Positions 45,657-54,738 of a DNA stretch of 54,738 bases are shown in pieces. Where the stretch lies: positions 1 through 54,738 of the forward strand of contig JAIORB010000050.1 in assembly GCA_021108325.1 (NCBI GenBank), written 5' to 3'. Made by a program: the position numbers and the translations under genes. The notes under the pieces were generated by a model. The model was given only the letters and a program-made list of their open reading frames with translations, was not told where the DNA came from and searched no databases. Source of the DNA: Bacteroidales bacterium (GTDB lineage Bacteria > Bacteroidota > Bacteroidia > Bacteroidales > UBA12077). The first letter of the stretch is position 1. Every line of letters starts with the position of its first letter.

Positions 45657-45685
45657 TTGCAAATAAATTGATTTATCTATCTTTA
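45657..45685 (+). promoter_or_regulatory. Promoter of glmM (TTG-N18-TATCTTTA)
   Basis: TTG at 45657-45659 and TATCTTTA (one mismatch to TAnnTTTG) are 18 nt apart and 43 bp upstream of the glmM ATG. Confidence 0.5.
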
Positions 45686-45727
45686 TTCGAATTTTAAACT
45701 AGAGTAATAAAAAATAGTCTTAGTGTT

Positions 45728-47113
45728 ATGACATTAATAAAATCAATATCAGGAATTAGAGGAACAATAGGAGGTAAGGCAGGAGAAGGATTAAGTCCTT
45801 TAGATACTGTAAAATTTACCTCAGCGTATGGACAATGGCTTAGAAATCGTTCAAATACTAAGAAATTAAAAGTTGTTGTTGGACGTGATGCCAGGATTTC
45901 CGGCGAAATGGTAAATCAGATTGTTGTTGGATCATTAATGGGGATGGGAATTGATGTTGTAAATATTGGATTGGCAACAACACCCACTACGGAAATAGCC
46001 GTTACAAATGAAAAAGCACAAGGTGGAATTATCTTAACTGCCAGTCATAATCCAAAACAGTGGAATGCCTTAAAATTACTAAATGAAAAAGGGGAATTTT
46101 TATCTGCTGCTGATGGAGCAAAAATTCTTGAAATAGCAGAAAAGGAAAGTTTTAATTATGCCGAAGTTGATGATTTGGGTTCGATAACCGAAAGAAATGA
46201 TTATTTGAATATTCATATTAAACAGATAATTGATCTTCCTTTAGTTGATGTTAATGCAATTAAAGCTGCAAACTTTAAAATTGTAATTGATGCTGTAAAT
46301 TCAGTTGGGGGTATTGCAATTCCGCAATTATTAAAAGCTATAGGTGTTAAAAACGTGATCGAACTGTATTGTGAACCAAATGGTATTTTCCCTCATAATC
46401 CGGAACCATTGCCAGAACATTTAACTGAGATTTCAAAAGTGGTTAAAGAAAAGAATGCACATTTGGGATTTGTTGTTGATCCAGATGTTGACCGTTTAGC
46501 TATTGTAAATGAGGATGGATCGATGTTTGGAGAGGAGTATACCTTGGTTGCCGTTGCTGATTATATTTTACAAAATAATATTGGAAATACGGTTTCTAAT
46601 TTATCATCTTCCAGAGCTTTAAGGGATATTACATTGAATTATGGTGGTGAATATTTTGCATCTGCAGTGGGCGAGGTAAATGTTGTGGAAAGTATGAAAG
46701 AGAATAATGCTGTAATTGGCGGTGAAGGTAATGGAGGAGTTATTTACCCCGACTTGCATTATGGCCGTGATTCTTTAGTTGGTATAGCCTTATTTTTAAC
46801 ATATTTGGCAAAAACAAATAAGCGGTGTTCTGATTTGCGATCAGAGTACCCGGAATATATAATTGCTAAAAAGAAAATGCAACTGACCCCGAAAATTAAT
46901 GTTGATGAGATTTTAGTCTCAGTAAAAAATAAATTCAAAGATCAAAAAATAATTGATATTGATGGAGTAAAAATAGAATTCGAACATGGATGGGTCCATC
47001 TTAGAAAATCTAATACTGAGCCTATTATACGAATTTATGCTGAGAGTAAAGATTTGAATAGTGCAAACCAATTAGCCGATCAAATCATAAATGAAATTAA
47101 AACCTTAATATAA
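45728..47113 (+). CDS. glmM: Phosphoglucosamine mutase
   Basis: GlmM interconverts glucosamine-6-P and glucosamine-1-P on the way to UDP-GlcNAc for peptidoglycan. The phosphoserine loop is TASHNPKQWN (S106), the metal loop DPDVDRLAI, the sugar loop GGEGNGGVIYPDLHYGRD, and the C-terminal phosphate loop RKSNTEPIIRIYAE. At 461 aa it is complete. The Bacteroidota members differ a little from E. coli GlmM, and phosphomannomutase/phosphoglucomutase activity cannot be excluded. Efflux genes follow within 11 bp. Confidence 0.9.
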   Translation: MTLIKSISGIRGTIGGKAGEGLSPLDTVKFTSAYGQWLRNRSNTKKLKVVVGRDARISGEMVNQIVVGSLMGMGIDVVNIGLATTPTTEIAVTNEKAQGGIILTASHNPKQWNALKLLNEKGEFLSAADGAKILEIAEKESFNYAEVDDLGSITERNDYLNIHIKQIIDLPLVDVNAIKAANFKIVIDAVNSVGGIAIPQLLKAIGVKNVIELYCEPNGIFPHNPEPLPEHLTEISKVVKEKNAHLGFVVDPDVDRLAIVNEDGSMFGEEYTLVAVADYILQNNIGNTVSNLSSSRALRDITLNYGGEYFASAVGEVNVVESMKENNAVIGGEGNGGVIYPDLHYGRDSLVGIALFLTYLAKTNKRCSDLRSEYPEYIIAKKKMQLTPKINVDEILVSVKNKFKDQKIIDIDGVKIEFEHGWVHLRKSNTEPIIRIYAESKDLNSANQLADQIINEIKTLI

Positions 47114-47123
47114 AATATTGATA

Positions 47124-48509
47124 ATGAAGAAGAAACATTATATAGCAATAGCTTCAGTTCTGGCAGTTATAATTGCAATTGTTATTTTCAGACCAGGGAA
47201 AGACGATTCTCAAAAACAATTAACAGTAAAAGTTGAGAAAGGAGAATTCGAAATTCTGGTCACAACAACTGGAGAGCTTCAGGCAAAAAGTTCTGTTGAT
47301 ATTATGGGCCCGGCTGAGTTGAGAAATAGTCGAAGTATTCGTATAAGAAATATTAAAATTCAGGATTTGGTTGCCGAAGGAACTGTTGTGGATTCGGGCG
47401 AATATGTTGCTGAATTAGATAGATCTGAAGTTGGAACAAGTTTAAAAGATTTGGAAGATGAGTTGGAAACAATGGAGTCGCAGTATATAAAAACTCAGTT
47501 AGATACGACAATGCAATTGCGGGAATTGCGCGACCAGTTGGTGAATTTGGAGTTTACAATGGAAGAAAAGCAAATTGTTCTTGAACAGAGTAAATTTGAA
47601 CCTCCGGCAACAATTCGTCAGGCAACAATTGATTCTGAAAAGGCGAAGAGAGCTTACGCACAAGCTAGTGATAATTATTCATTAAAAGTTAAACAGGCTA
47701 AGGCAAACATGAGGGAGGCAAGCATTAATTTTGATAAAGCACGTCGAAAAGTAAATGAACTAAAAAATGTAATTGAAAAATTTACAATATATGCTCCGCA
47801 ATCCGGAATGGTTATTTATAAAAAGGAATGGAGTGGGCAGAAACGTAAAGTAGGTTCGATGATTAATCCCTGGGATTTAACAGTTGCTACACTTCCGGAT
47901 CTTTCTACTATGAATTCGAAAACTTACGTTAACGAAATTGATATTAGCAAAGTAAAAGCCGGTCAGGAAGTTCGAATTGGTATTGATGCATTTCCTGAAA
48001 AGAAATATACAGGGCAGGTTATCGAAGTGGCTAATATTGGTGAGCAACTACAAAATACAGATGCTAAAGTTTTCGAGGTTATTGTTGGTGTTGATCAGTC
48101 AGATAGTATTATGCGACCAGCTATGACGACAAGTAATCAGATTATTACCAATGTATACGAAGATGTATTATTCTTACCTCTGGAAGCAATTCATAACGAG
48201 GATAGTTTAAGTTTTGTATATACAAGCTCTCACAAAAAGCAGATAATTGTCCCCGGTCAAACAAACGAAAACTATATTATAATAGAACAAGGTGTTAAAG
48301 AAGATGACGAGGTTTATCTTTTTGTTCCTGAAAATCTCGAAAAATTCAAATTGTCAGGTAAAGAGCTAATATCTGTTTTAAAAGAACGAGAAAGACTGAA
48401 AAAAGAAGAAGAAAAAAAGAAACAGGATGAAGTTAAAAGGCCTGAGCGAAATTTTAAAAACCAAAATGGACAAAGACGCCGGCCTTCATCGGGTTCAAAA
48501 TCGAAGTAA
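47124..48509 (+). CDS. MacA-like efflux periplasmic adaptor (HlyD family)
   Basis: An inner-membrane-anchored membrane fusion protein: N-terminal helix (about 5-25), lipoyl/barrel-sandwich halves around long coiled-coil helices (about 105-215), then a beta-barrel domain (about 220-370) and a low-complexity charged tail (KEEEKKKQDEVKRPE). It bridges the permease and the outer-membrane channel. A TTG two codons upstream (47118) opens the frame, but the ATG at 47124 is preferred. It is followed 2 bp later by the MacB-like permease. Confidence 0.88.
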   Translation: MKKKHYIAIASVLAVIIAIVIFRPGKDDSQKQLTVKVEKGEFEILVTTTGELQAKSSVDIMGPAELRNSRSIRIRNIKIQDLVAEGTVVDSGEYVAELDRSEVGTSLKDLEDELETMESQYIKTQLDTTMQLRELRDQLVNLEFTMEEKQIVLEQSKFEPPATIRQATIDSEKAKRAYAQASDNYSLKVKQAKANMREASINFDKARRKVNELKNVIEKFTIYAPQSGMVIYKKEWSGQKRKVGSMINPWDLTVATLPDLSTMNSKTYVNEIDISKVKAGQEVRIGIDAFPEKKYTGQVIEVANIGEQLQNTDAKVFEVIVGVDQSDSIMRPAMTTSNQIITNVYEDVLFLPLEAIHNEDSLSFVYTSSHKKQIIVPGQTNENYIIIEQGVKEDDEVYLFVPENLEKFKLSGKELISVLKERERLKKEEEKKKQDEVKRPERNFKNQNGQRRRPSSGSKSK

Positions 48510-48511
48510 TT

Positions 48512-49888
48512 ATGTTTAGCAGATATTTTCATGATATTGAAATTGCGATTGAATCCCTGTTGTCAAATAAGTTAAAATCAATTTTAACAGCACTGGGTAT
48601 TATATTTGGTACGGCTGCAGTTATTAGTATGCTTGCAATAGGTAATGGTGCCCAGCAAGAAATATTGGAGCAGATAAAAATGGTAGGTGTTAATAATATT
48701 GTAATTACACCTATTATCGATTTAACAGGAAATGGAGAAGACGGTGAGTCATCAGAAGAGGGAGGTGATAGCGGAAACGGGAAAACAAAAAAAGAAAAAT
48801 TTTCTCCCGGGCTTACCCTGGAAGATTTAGAGACAATAAAAAAAGTGATTCCTTCGGTAAAAAGAATAACTCCAGAAGTAATTGCAAATTCATTTGTTGT
48901 ACAAAACGGAAGAAGGGTTCCCGCAAAAGTTATAGGAATAAATAACGATTATTTTGATGTTTATAATATTAATCTTGAGAAAGGAAATTTTTTTAATAAG
49001 TTTCAGGTTGAAAATGGAATCCCGGTTTGTGTAATAGGTGCTAATATTAGTGCAAAAGTTTTTAGTGATACTGATCCGGTTGATCAATATTTAAAATTTG
49101 GTCATGTTTGGCTAAAAGTGGTAGGTGTAATAGAAAAAACAAATATTAACCTTTCTGCTGCTGATAATGCCGGTGTTAATCTCGTAAATGATAATGTTTA
49201 TATTCCTGTCCAAACCATGTTATTGCGATATAAGAACAGGGCTTTAATTAACTCTAAAAGTTTAAGCGGGGGTAATAGTTTTTTTGGAGGATGGTTCTTC
49301 TCTTTTTCCGGAGGCCAGGAAACTGCGAGTTCAAATTATCATCAGTTAGATAAAATTATTGTACAGGTCAAGGAAACAGAACAGCTAACTACTACAACTG
49401 AGATTATAAGCCGAATGTTGTTGCGCCGTCATAAGAATGTTAAGGATTATGAAATCACGATACCTGAATTATTGTTAAAACAACAACAGCGAACTAAAGA
49501 TATTTTCAATATTGTGTTGGGAGCAATTGCCAGTATTTCCTTAATTGTTGGAGGTATAGGAATAATGAATATTATGTTTGCAACAGTAATGGAAAGGATT
49601 AAAGAAATTGGGATTCGTCTCGCTCTGGGAGCTAAAAAAGCTGATATTATTGCCCAGTTTCTTTCCGAAGCAATCTTAATTAGTGTTTCCGGAGGTATAA
49701 TCGGAGTTATTTTAGGAGTCGTTTTTTCGAAATTAATAATGAAGTTTGCCGGTATACTTACAATCATTTCACCGGGATCAATAATTGTTGCTTTTGGAGT
49801 GAGTGCAGTAATAGGAGTGATTTTTGGCTTGTCGCCGGCAAAACGTGCAGCCGATAAAGATCCAATTGAATCGTTGAGGTATGAATAA
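48512..49888 (+). CDS. MacB-like ABC transporter permease lacking the ATPase domain
   Basis: Four transmembrane helices in MacB arrangement: helix 1 near residues 20-45 (LTALGIIFGTAAVISMLAIG), a MacB_PCD periplasmic domain, then three C-terminal FtsX helices with GGIGIMNIM and ERIKEIGIRLALGAKK. The N-terminal ABC ATPase of E. coli MacB is absent: the protein starts directly with the permease, and no ATPase is encoded in the operon. A separately encoded LolD-like ATPase is presumed. It is predicted to export peptides, lipids or drugs with the neighbouring adaptor and channel. Confidence 0.88.
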   Translation: MFSRYFHDIEIAIESLLSNKLKSILTALGIIFGTAAVISMLAIGNGAQQEILEQIKMVGVNNIVITPIIDLTGNGEDGESSEEGGDSGNGKTKKEKFSPGLTLEDLETIKKVIPSVKRITPEVIANSFVVQNGRRVPAKVIGINNDYFDVYNINLEKGNFFNKFQVENGIPVCVIGANISAKVFSDTDPVDQYLKFGHVWLKVVGVIEKTNINLSAADNAGVNLVNDNVYIPVQTMLLRYKNRALINSKSLSGGNSFFGGWFFSFSGGQETASSNYHQLDKIIVQVKETEQLTTTTEIISRMLLRRHKNVKDYEITIPELLLKQQQRTKDIFNIVLGAIASISLIVGGIGIMNIMFATVMERIKEIGIRLALGAKKADIIAQFLSEAILISVSGGIIGVILGVVFSKLIMKFAGILTIISPGSIIVAFGVSAVIGVIFGLSPAKRAADKDPIESLRYE

Positions 49889-49902
49889 ATTCAAATTATA
49901 GA

Positions 49903-51390
49903 TTGATGAAATATAACAAAATATATCTAATAGTATTATTCAGCATAGTTTTTTTGCCCTTAACAGCGCAGGAAAAAGTTATAGAAGAACTAACATTTAA
50001 TGAAGTCATGCAATTGGCTCGTGAGCAATCGCCCGATGCAATAATGGCAAAACATCAGTTTCGTGCAAACTACTGGGAATTTAGAACTTACAAAGCTGAT
50101 CTTAGACCAAACCTTAGCTTGGGAACAACTTTTCCCGATTTTAGCAGGGCTATTAAAAAATATCAGAAAGAAGATGGAACTTATTCTTATGTTGAGGATA
50201 ATTTGAATAGTTCTACTTTAAATCTAAATCTTAGACAAAATGTAGGTTTTACCGGAGGGCAAATTTTTGCAACATCTAACCTTACTCGTTTAGATGTGTT
50301 TGGTACCGATCAGTCAACTTCTTATTTATCAACTCCCGTAAGCATAGGTTATAGGCAACCAGTAATGTTTTATAATGAATATAAATGGCAAAAGAGAATT
50401 GAGCCATTAAAATATGAAGAAGCCAAAAAGAAATATATTTCTTCGTTAGAAGATGTTTCATTAAAAGCGGTTAGTTATTTTTTCGATTTGGCATTGGCTC
50501 AACAAAATTTGCAAGTCGCTAGAATTAATTATTCAAATGCCGATACACTATATCAAATTGCTACAGGTAGATATAATATAGGAACAATTGCTGAAAACGA
50601 ACTTATGCAAATGGAACTTAGTGTTTTAAATGCTGGTTCATCGCTGAATTCAGCATTGGTTGATTTAGAAATTGGAAAATTCCGTCTACGTTCTTTCTTA
50701 GGGTTTAACGAAAAAGTAGATTTAATACTTATTATTTCTAAGGAAATTCCTGAGCTAACTGTCGATGTCGATCAAGCACTGGAAATTGCAAGAACTAATA
50801 ATCCTGATATTATTGCATTTGAACGTCAGTTAATTGAAGCCCAGAGAGATGTTGCTAAAGCAAAATCTGACAAAGGTTTACAGGCCGATTTATATGCGAG
50901 TATAGGTTATACCCAACAATCAGAAGAGTTTTCTGATGTGTATATAAATCCTCAAGATCAACAAAGACTTACTTTAGGTTTAAATATCCCAATATTGGAT
51001 TGGGGATTGGGTAGAGGAAGATATAAAATGGCACAATCCAGCCAGGAAGTTATTCGAACAACAGTTGAGCAATCAAGAAATGATTTTGTTCAGAGTGTAT
51101 ATTTGAATGTTATGCAATTTAATTTGCAGGATGATCAGTTATTAATTGCTGCTAAAAGTGATACAATTGCTCAAAAGCGTTACGATATGACCAAGCAACG
51201 TTTTTTGATTGGGAAAGTTGATGTTTTAGATTTAAATGTATCATTGTCAGAAAAAGATGTTGCCAAAACAAATTATATTTCTGCTTTAAGAAAATACTGG
51301 TCTAATTTTTATAATCTTCGAAAAATTACACTTTACGATTTTATTAAAGATCAGTCATTGGATACAGATTTTGATGAATTGATAGATTAA
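49903..51390 (+). CDS. TolC family outer-membrane efflux channel
   Basis: A signal peptide (ending near LTAQ) and two OEP repeats of long helices: residues about 30-240 and 275-480, with alternating helices and the LxxAxxNNPDIIAFE segment typical of the family. It forms the trimeric outer-membrane duct for the MacA/MacB-like pair just upstream (14-bp gap). At 495 aa it is of normal length. The substrate is unknown. Confidence 0.87.
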   Translation: MMKYNKIYLIVLFSIVFLPLTAQEKVIEELTFNEVMQLAREQSPDAIMAKHQFRANYWEFRTYKADLRPNLSLGTTFPDFSRAIKKYQKEDGTYSYVEDNLNSSTLNLNLRQNVGFTGGQIFATSNLTRLDVFGTDQSTSYLSTPVSIGYRQPVMFYNEYKWQKRIEPLKYEEAKKKYISSLEDVSLKAVSYFFDLALAQQNLQVARINYSNADTLYQIATGRYNIGTIAENELMQMELSVLNAGSSLNSALVDLEIGKFRLRSFLGFNEKVDLILIISKEIPELTVDVDQALEIARTNNPDIIAFERQLIEAQRDVAKAKSDKGLQADLYASIGYTQQSEEFSDVYINPQDQQRLTLGLNIPILDWGLGRGRYKMAQSSQEVIRTTVEQSRNDFVQSVYLNVMQFNLQDDQLLIAAKSDTIAQKRYDMTKQRFLIGKVDVLDLNVSLSEKDVAKTNYISALRKYWSNFYNLRKITLYDFIKDQSLDTDFDELID

Positions 51391-51653
51391 TGGATTAAGT
51401 ACACCGTTTTTTTCATTAGTTTACTATTTTAATACTTATTATTTAATTTGTTGTTGCAAAAAGATTGTACAGATTGAATTAACTCAAGTTGCTTTTTCCA
51501 CACTTTCAATCCTTTCAATCTCTTTTCAATATTAAATTCAAATTAAATCTTAATTCCCTGAAAAAGCGTGTTTCTAAAAAATAATTTTATCTTTGCACGA
51601 CAATTTGATTAATAGGAAAATAAATTAATAATTTCAATAAAATAGTTTGACAA
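51391..51653 (+). other. Intergenic region upstream of secDF
   Basis: No gene is visible. It holds the secDF promoter; no strong hairpin terminator is seen after the TolC-like gene. Confidence 0.5.
51588..51595 (+). promoter_or_regulatory. Promoter -7 box (TATCTTTG) for secDF
   Basis: A perfect TAnnTTTG followed by CAC, a form often seen at strong Bacteroidota promoters; 58 bp upstream of the ATG. No TTG at 19-nt spacing. Confidence 0.6.
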
Positions 51654-54600
51654 ATGCAGATTAAAGGAGCTATTAGAACTTTGGCCATTTTTTTGGCCGT
51701 GATATGTATTTATTACTTATCTTTTACTTGGATTACACAAGGGATTCAAAAGGATGCAGAGCAATATGCACAAGGCAATCCTGAATTAGAATATCAATAC
51801 ATTGATTCAATATCAAGTGAAGTAGTATATAACATAGGGATAAGAAAATATACATATAGAGAATGCCAGGAGAGAGAAATCAACTTAGGTCTTGACCTTA
51901 AAGGTGGTATGAACGTAATTCTTGAAATTTCTGTTGAAGATATTATCAAGGCTATGGCAAATAATAGCAAGGATACTACTTTCCAAAGAGCAATAAGTTT
52001 AGCAAAAGAAAAGAGTAAAAGTAGCAATAAAGATTTTGTAGATTTATTTGGTGAATCATTTACCGAAATTGATCCAAATGCAAAATTGGCAGCGATATTT
52101 AATACTATCGAATTAAAAGATAAAATTGACTTTAACTCAACAAACAATGATGTATTAAAAGTTATTCGCGAAGAATCAAAAGATGCAATTGATAATTCAT
52201 TTAATATTCTTCGTAGCCGTATTGACCGTTTTGGTGTTGTTCAACCAAATATCCAGCGATTAGAAGGTAGTGCCGGTAGAATTATGGTTGAATTGCCGGG
52301 TGTTAAAGATCAGGAACGTGTGCGTGATTTATTACAGGGAACTGCAAATCTTGAGTTCTGGGAAACATATAACAATACTCAGGTTTATGGTTATCTTCTT
52401 CAGGCAAATGAGGTTCTTTATGGAATAGAAAAAGCTCAAAAAGAACTTGAAAAATCAGAAGAAGCTGTAGTTGAGGTTGAAGAAACTGTTACTGAAGAGC
52501 AAACAGAAGAAACAGAAGAATTATCATTGCTTGATCAGTTAGAGTCCGATACAATTACTCAGGATTCAGAAGATTTAACCCAAAATCAAATTGCTGAAAG
52601 ATATCCTTTATTTTCAGTATTACGTCCAAGTATTAATCCGCAATCAGGACAACCTATGGAAGGTTCCGTAGTTGGTATGGCCCATTTTTCTGATACTTCA
52701 GATGTTAATAAGTATATGAAAATGGATCAGGTAAGTTCTGTATTTCCTAGAGATATGGAATTTAAATGGGGTGTAAAACCGTATAAATATGATGAATCGG
52801 AAAGTTACTATGAATTACACGCAATTAAAGTTACCGGTCGTGATGGTAAAGCTCCTCTTGATGGGGATGTAGTAACAGATGCAAGATCAGAGTTTGATCA
52901 ATCAGGTGGTGCTGAAGTATTAATGGCTATGAATGCCGATGGTGCTAAAATCTGGGCGCGACTAACAAAAAATAATATTGGTAATTTTATTGCTGTTGTT
53001 CTTGATGATTATGTATATTCAGCACCAAGAGTAAGTGTTGAAATTCCAAATGGTCGATCAGTCATATCAGGTGATTTTACCGTAAATGAAGCAAAAGATT
53101 TAGCTAACATATTAAAATCAGGTAAACTACCTGCTCCAGCAAGAATTATTCAGGAAGAAGTTGTTGGTCCATCATTGGGGCAGGAAGCAATTGATTCCGG
53201 TTTAAATTCATTTCTTATTGCATTTCTTGTTGTATTGGCTTACATGATTTTCTACTATAGTCGCCAGGCTGGTTTAGTAGCCGATTTAGCCCTGGTTGCA
53301 AATATGTTCTTTATTATGGGAGTTCTTGCATCGTTAGGTGCAGTACTTACATTGCCAGGTATTGCTGGTATCATATTAACAATCGGTATGTCGGTTGATG
53401 CGAACGTACTTATATATGAACGTATTAGAGAAGAACTTGCAGCTGGCAAAGGTATTAAGTTAGCAGTTAAAGATGGTTATAAAAATGCCTATTCAGCAAT
53501 TATTGATGCCAACGTTACAACATTGTTAGTTGCAGTAATCCTTTATGTTTTTGGTACTGGTCCGATTAAAGGTTTTGCAACAACTTTATTAGTTGGTATT
53601 CTCACCTCATTATTTACTGCTATTTTCCTAACAAGGTTGATCTTTGAATGGTATCTGAAACGCAATAAGACAATAACATATTCTACTAAGCTGACTAATA
53701 ATGCATTCAAAAATACAAACATTAAGTTCTTAGAAAAACGTAAGATTTTCTATGCAATTTCTGCTATTGTTATTTTTGTTGGTATTGGCTCATTAATTAC
53801 CAGGGGATTAAATCCAGGTGTCGATTTTACAGGAGGTAGAACTTATGTGGTTCGTTTTGAAAATTCTGTTAGCACTATAGATATAGCAAATTACTTAGAT
53901 GAAGTATATGGACATGCACCAGAAGTTAAAATTTTCGGTGACGATAACCAGGTAAAAATTACAACTAAGTATCGTATTGATGAAGATGCCGTTGAAGTTG
54001 ATAAAGATGTAGAAACAAAGTTGTTTGAAGGTTTAAATCCAATTCTTGGTGACGATGTTACTTTCGATGATTTCAACACGAATTATAAGATGAGCTCGCA
54101 TAAAGTGGGAGCAACTATTGCTGATGATATTCTTTACAAATCGCTGGTTGTAATTGTACTTGCTCTTGTTTTAATGTTCGTTTATATATTTATTAGATTC
54201 AGAAACTGGCAATATGGTTTAGGTGCAATTACTGCATTACTACACGATGTATTGATCATTCTTGGGATTTTCTCGTTAACATGGGGGATATTACCATTCT
54301 CGTTAGAAATTGATCAGGCATTTATTGCAGCAATTCTAATGGTTGTAGGTTATTCTATAAATGATACAGTAGTTGTATTCGACCGTATCAGGGAATATGT
54401 AACATTATACCCAAAACGTGATCGACGTACAATCTTAAATGGTGCTTTAAATAGTACATTGAGTCGTACATTTAGTACATCATTAAGTACATTTATAGTA
54501 TTGCTTGCCATCTTTATTTTTGGTGGTGAAGTAATTCGTGGATTCGTATTTGCATTGCTAGTTGGTGTGGTTGTTGGTACATATTCATCACTGTTTATAG

Positions 54601-54659
54601 CAACACCTGTTGTATTTGATACAGTCCACAAAAAAGATGAAAAGAAAAATAAGAAATAA
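51654..54659 (+). CDS. secDF: Protein translocase subunit SecDF (fused)
   Basis: SecDF uses the proton gradient to assist SecYEG export. This single 1001-aa chain contains SecD (N-terminal helix, LGLDLKGGMNVILEIS, periplasmic P1 domain, helices from about 515 with TIGMSVDANVLIYERIREE) and SecF (from about 690; LNPGVDFTGGRTYVVRF, GYSINDTVVVFDRIRE). The fused arrangement is the usual one in Bacteroidota. A low-complexity acidic insert (about 265-300, Glu/Thr-rich) sits in the periplasmic domain. A terminator follows at 54684. Confidence 0.96.
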   Translation: MQIKGAIRTLAIFLAVICIYYLSFTWITQGIQKDAEQYAQGNPELEYQYIDSISSEVVYNIGIRKYTYRECQEREINLGLDLKGGMNVILEISVEDIIKAMANNSKDTTFQRAISLAKEKSKSSNKDFVDLFGESFTEIDPNAKLAAIFNTIELKDKIDFNSTNNDVLKVIREESKDAIDNSFNILRSRIDRFGVVQPNIQRLEGSAGRIMVELPGVKDQERVRDLLQGTANLEFWETYNNTQVYGYLLQANEVLYGIEKAQKELEKSEEAVVEVEETVTEEQTEETEELSLLDQLESDTITQDSEDLTQNQIAERYPLFSVLRPSINPQSGQPMEGSVVGMAHFSDTSDVNKYMKMDQVSSVFPRDMEFKWGVKPYKYDESESYYELHAIKVTGRDGKAPLDGDVVTDARSEFDQSGGAEVLMAMNADGAKIWARLTKNNIGNFIAVVLDDYVYSAPRVSVEIPNGRSVISGDFTVNEAKDLANILKSGKLPAPARIIQEEVVGPSLGQEAIDSGLNSFLIAFLVVLAYMIFYYSRQAGLVADLALVANMFFIMGVLASLGAVLTLPGIAGIILTIGMSVDANVLIYERIREELAAGKGIKLAVKDGYKNAYSAIIDANVTTLLVAVILYVFGTGPIKGFATTLLVGILTSLFTAIFLTRLIFEWYLKRNKTITYSTKLTNNAFKNTNIKFLEKRKIFYAISAIVIFVGIGSLITRGLNPGVDFTGGRTYVVRFENSVSTIDIANYLDEVYGHAPEVKIFGDDNQVKITTKYRIDEDAVEVDKDVETKLFEGLNPILGDDVTFDDFNTNYKMSSHKVGATIADDILYKSLVVIVLALVLMFVYIFIRFRNWQYGLGAITALLHDVLIILGIFSLTWGILPFSLEIDQAFIAAILMVVGYSINDTVVVFDRIREYVTLYPKRDRRTILNGALNSTLSRTFSTSLSTFIVLLAIFIFGGEVIRGFVFALLVGVVVGTYSSLFIATPVVFDTVHKKDEKKNKK

Positions 54660-54683
54660 AATTATATCTTTTATAATTAAGAA

Positions 54684-54713
54684 GGGGCTGTCGAAAAAGG
54701 CAGTCTCTTTTTT
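54684..54713 (+). terminator. Rho-independent terminator of secDF
   Basis: GGGGCTGTC (54684-54692) pairs with GGCAGTCTC (54699-54707), including three G-U pairs, and runs into a T-tract, 25 bp after the secDF stop. Confidence 0.75.
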
Positions 54714-54738
54714 GTTAAATTCATCTTTTCTCTTGTTA

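Overview
The window is AT-rich bacterial DNA that reads as the chromosome of a Bacteroidota member, most likely Bacteroidales/Marinilabiliales-like. The evidence is a type IX secretion (T9SS) gliding-type C-terminal domain next to a PorP/SprF gene, a single-chain SecDF, DUF1573, DUF4783 and DUF5686 proteins, a two-component-type propeller fused to a SpoIIE phosphatase, and several promoters of the TTG-N19-TAnnTTTG type. No tRNA, rRNA, prophage, intact insertion sequence or CRISPR array is visible.

Layout. 142-2191: a lytic transglycosylase convergent with a Nudix hydrolase. 2197-5624: gatD and gatE, the archaeal-type Glu-tRNA(Gln) amidotransferase, in one minus-strand operon with the Nudix gene (gatE-gatD-nudix). 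5923-10230: LolC/E-type permease, NamZ-type muramidase, aminotransferase, DUF1573 protein. 10686-14946: valS and a glutamine synthetase. 14995-20125: SLC12-type transporter, then DUF4783-nadC-yihY-pdxH on the minus strand. 20220-24666: rlmH and a very large NtrY-like histidine kinase. 25152-31196: a three-gene T9SS surface module. 31293-31996: MNT/HEPN toxin-antitoxin pair. 32148-37612: secreted protein plus propeller-SpoIIE phosphatase, facing a hemerythrin/LuxR pair. 37678-40703: era, four-helix protein, der, lipoprotein. 40947-42065: Fic protein with an operator array. 42100-45526: DUF5686 protein and an RluB-like pseudouridine synthase. 45728-51390: glmM followed by a MacA/MacB-like/TolC-like efflux set. 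51654-54659: secDF.

The most unusual item is a 266-268 bp element present twice (10307-10574 and 24799-25064). It has terminal inverted repeats, and every internal helix I can draw, including a pseudoknot, is kept in both copies by compensatory base changes. It behaves like a mobile, structured RNA-like repeat of a kind I do not recognise, and both copies lie just upstream of a plus-strand gene. Other points of interest are archaeal-type GatDE in a bacterium, three evenly spaced 25-bp palindromes over the fic promoter, a probable ATT start in the SLC12 transporter, and a hybrid sensor phosphatase with a co-encoded secreted protein.
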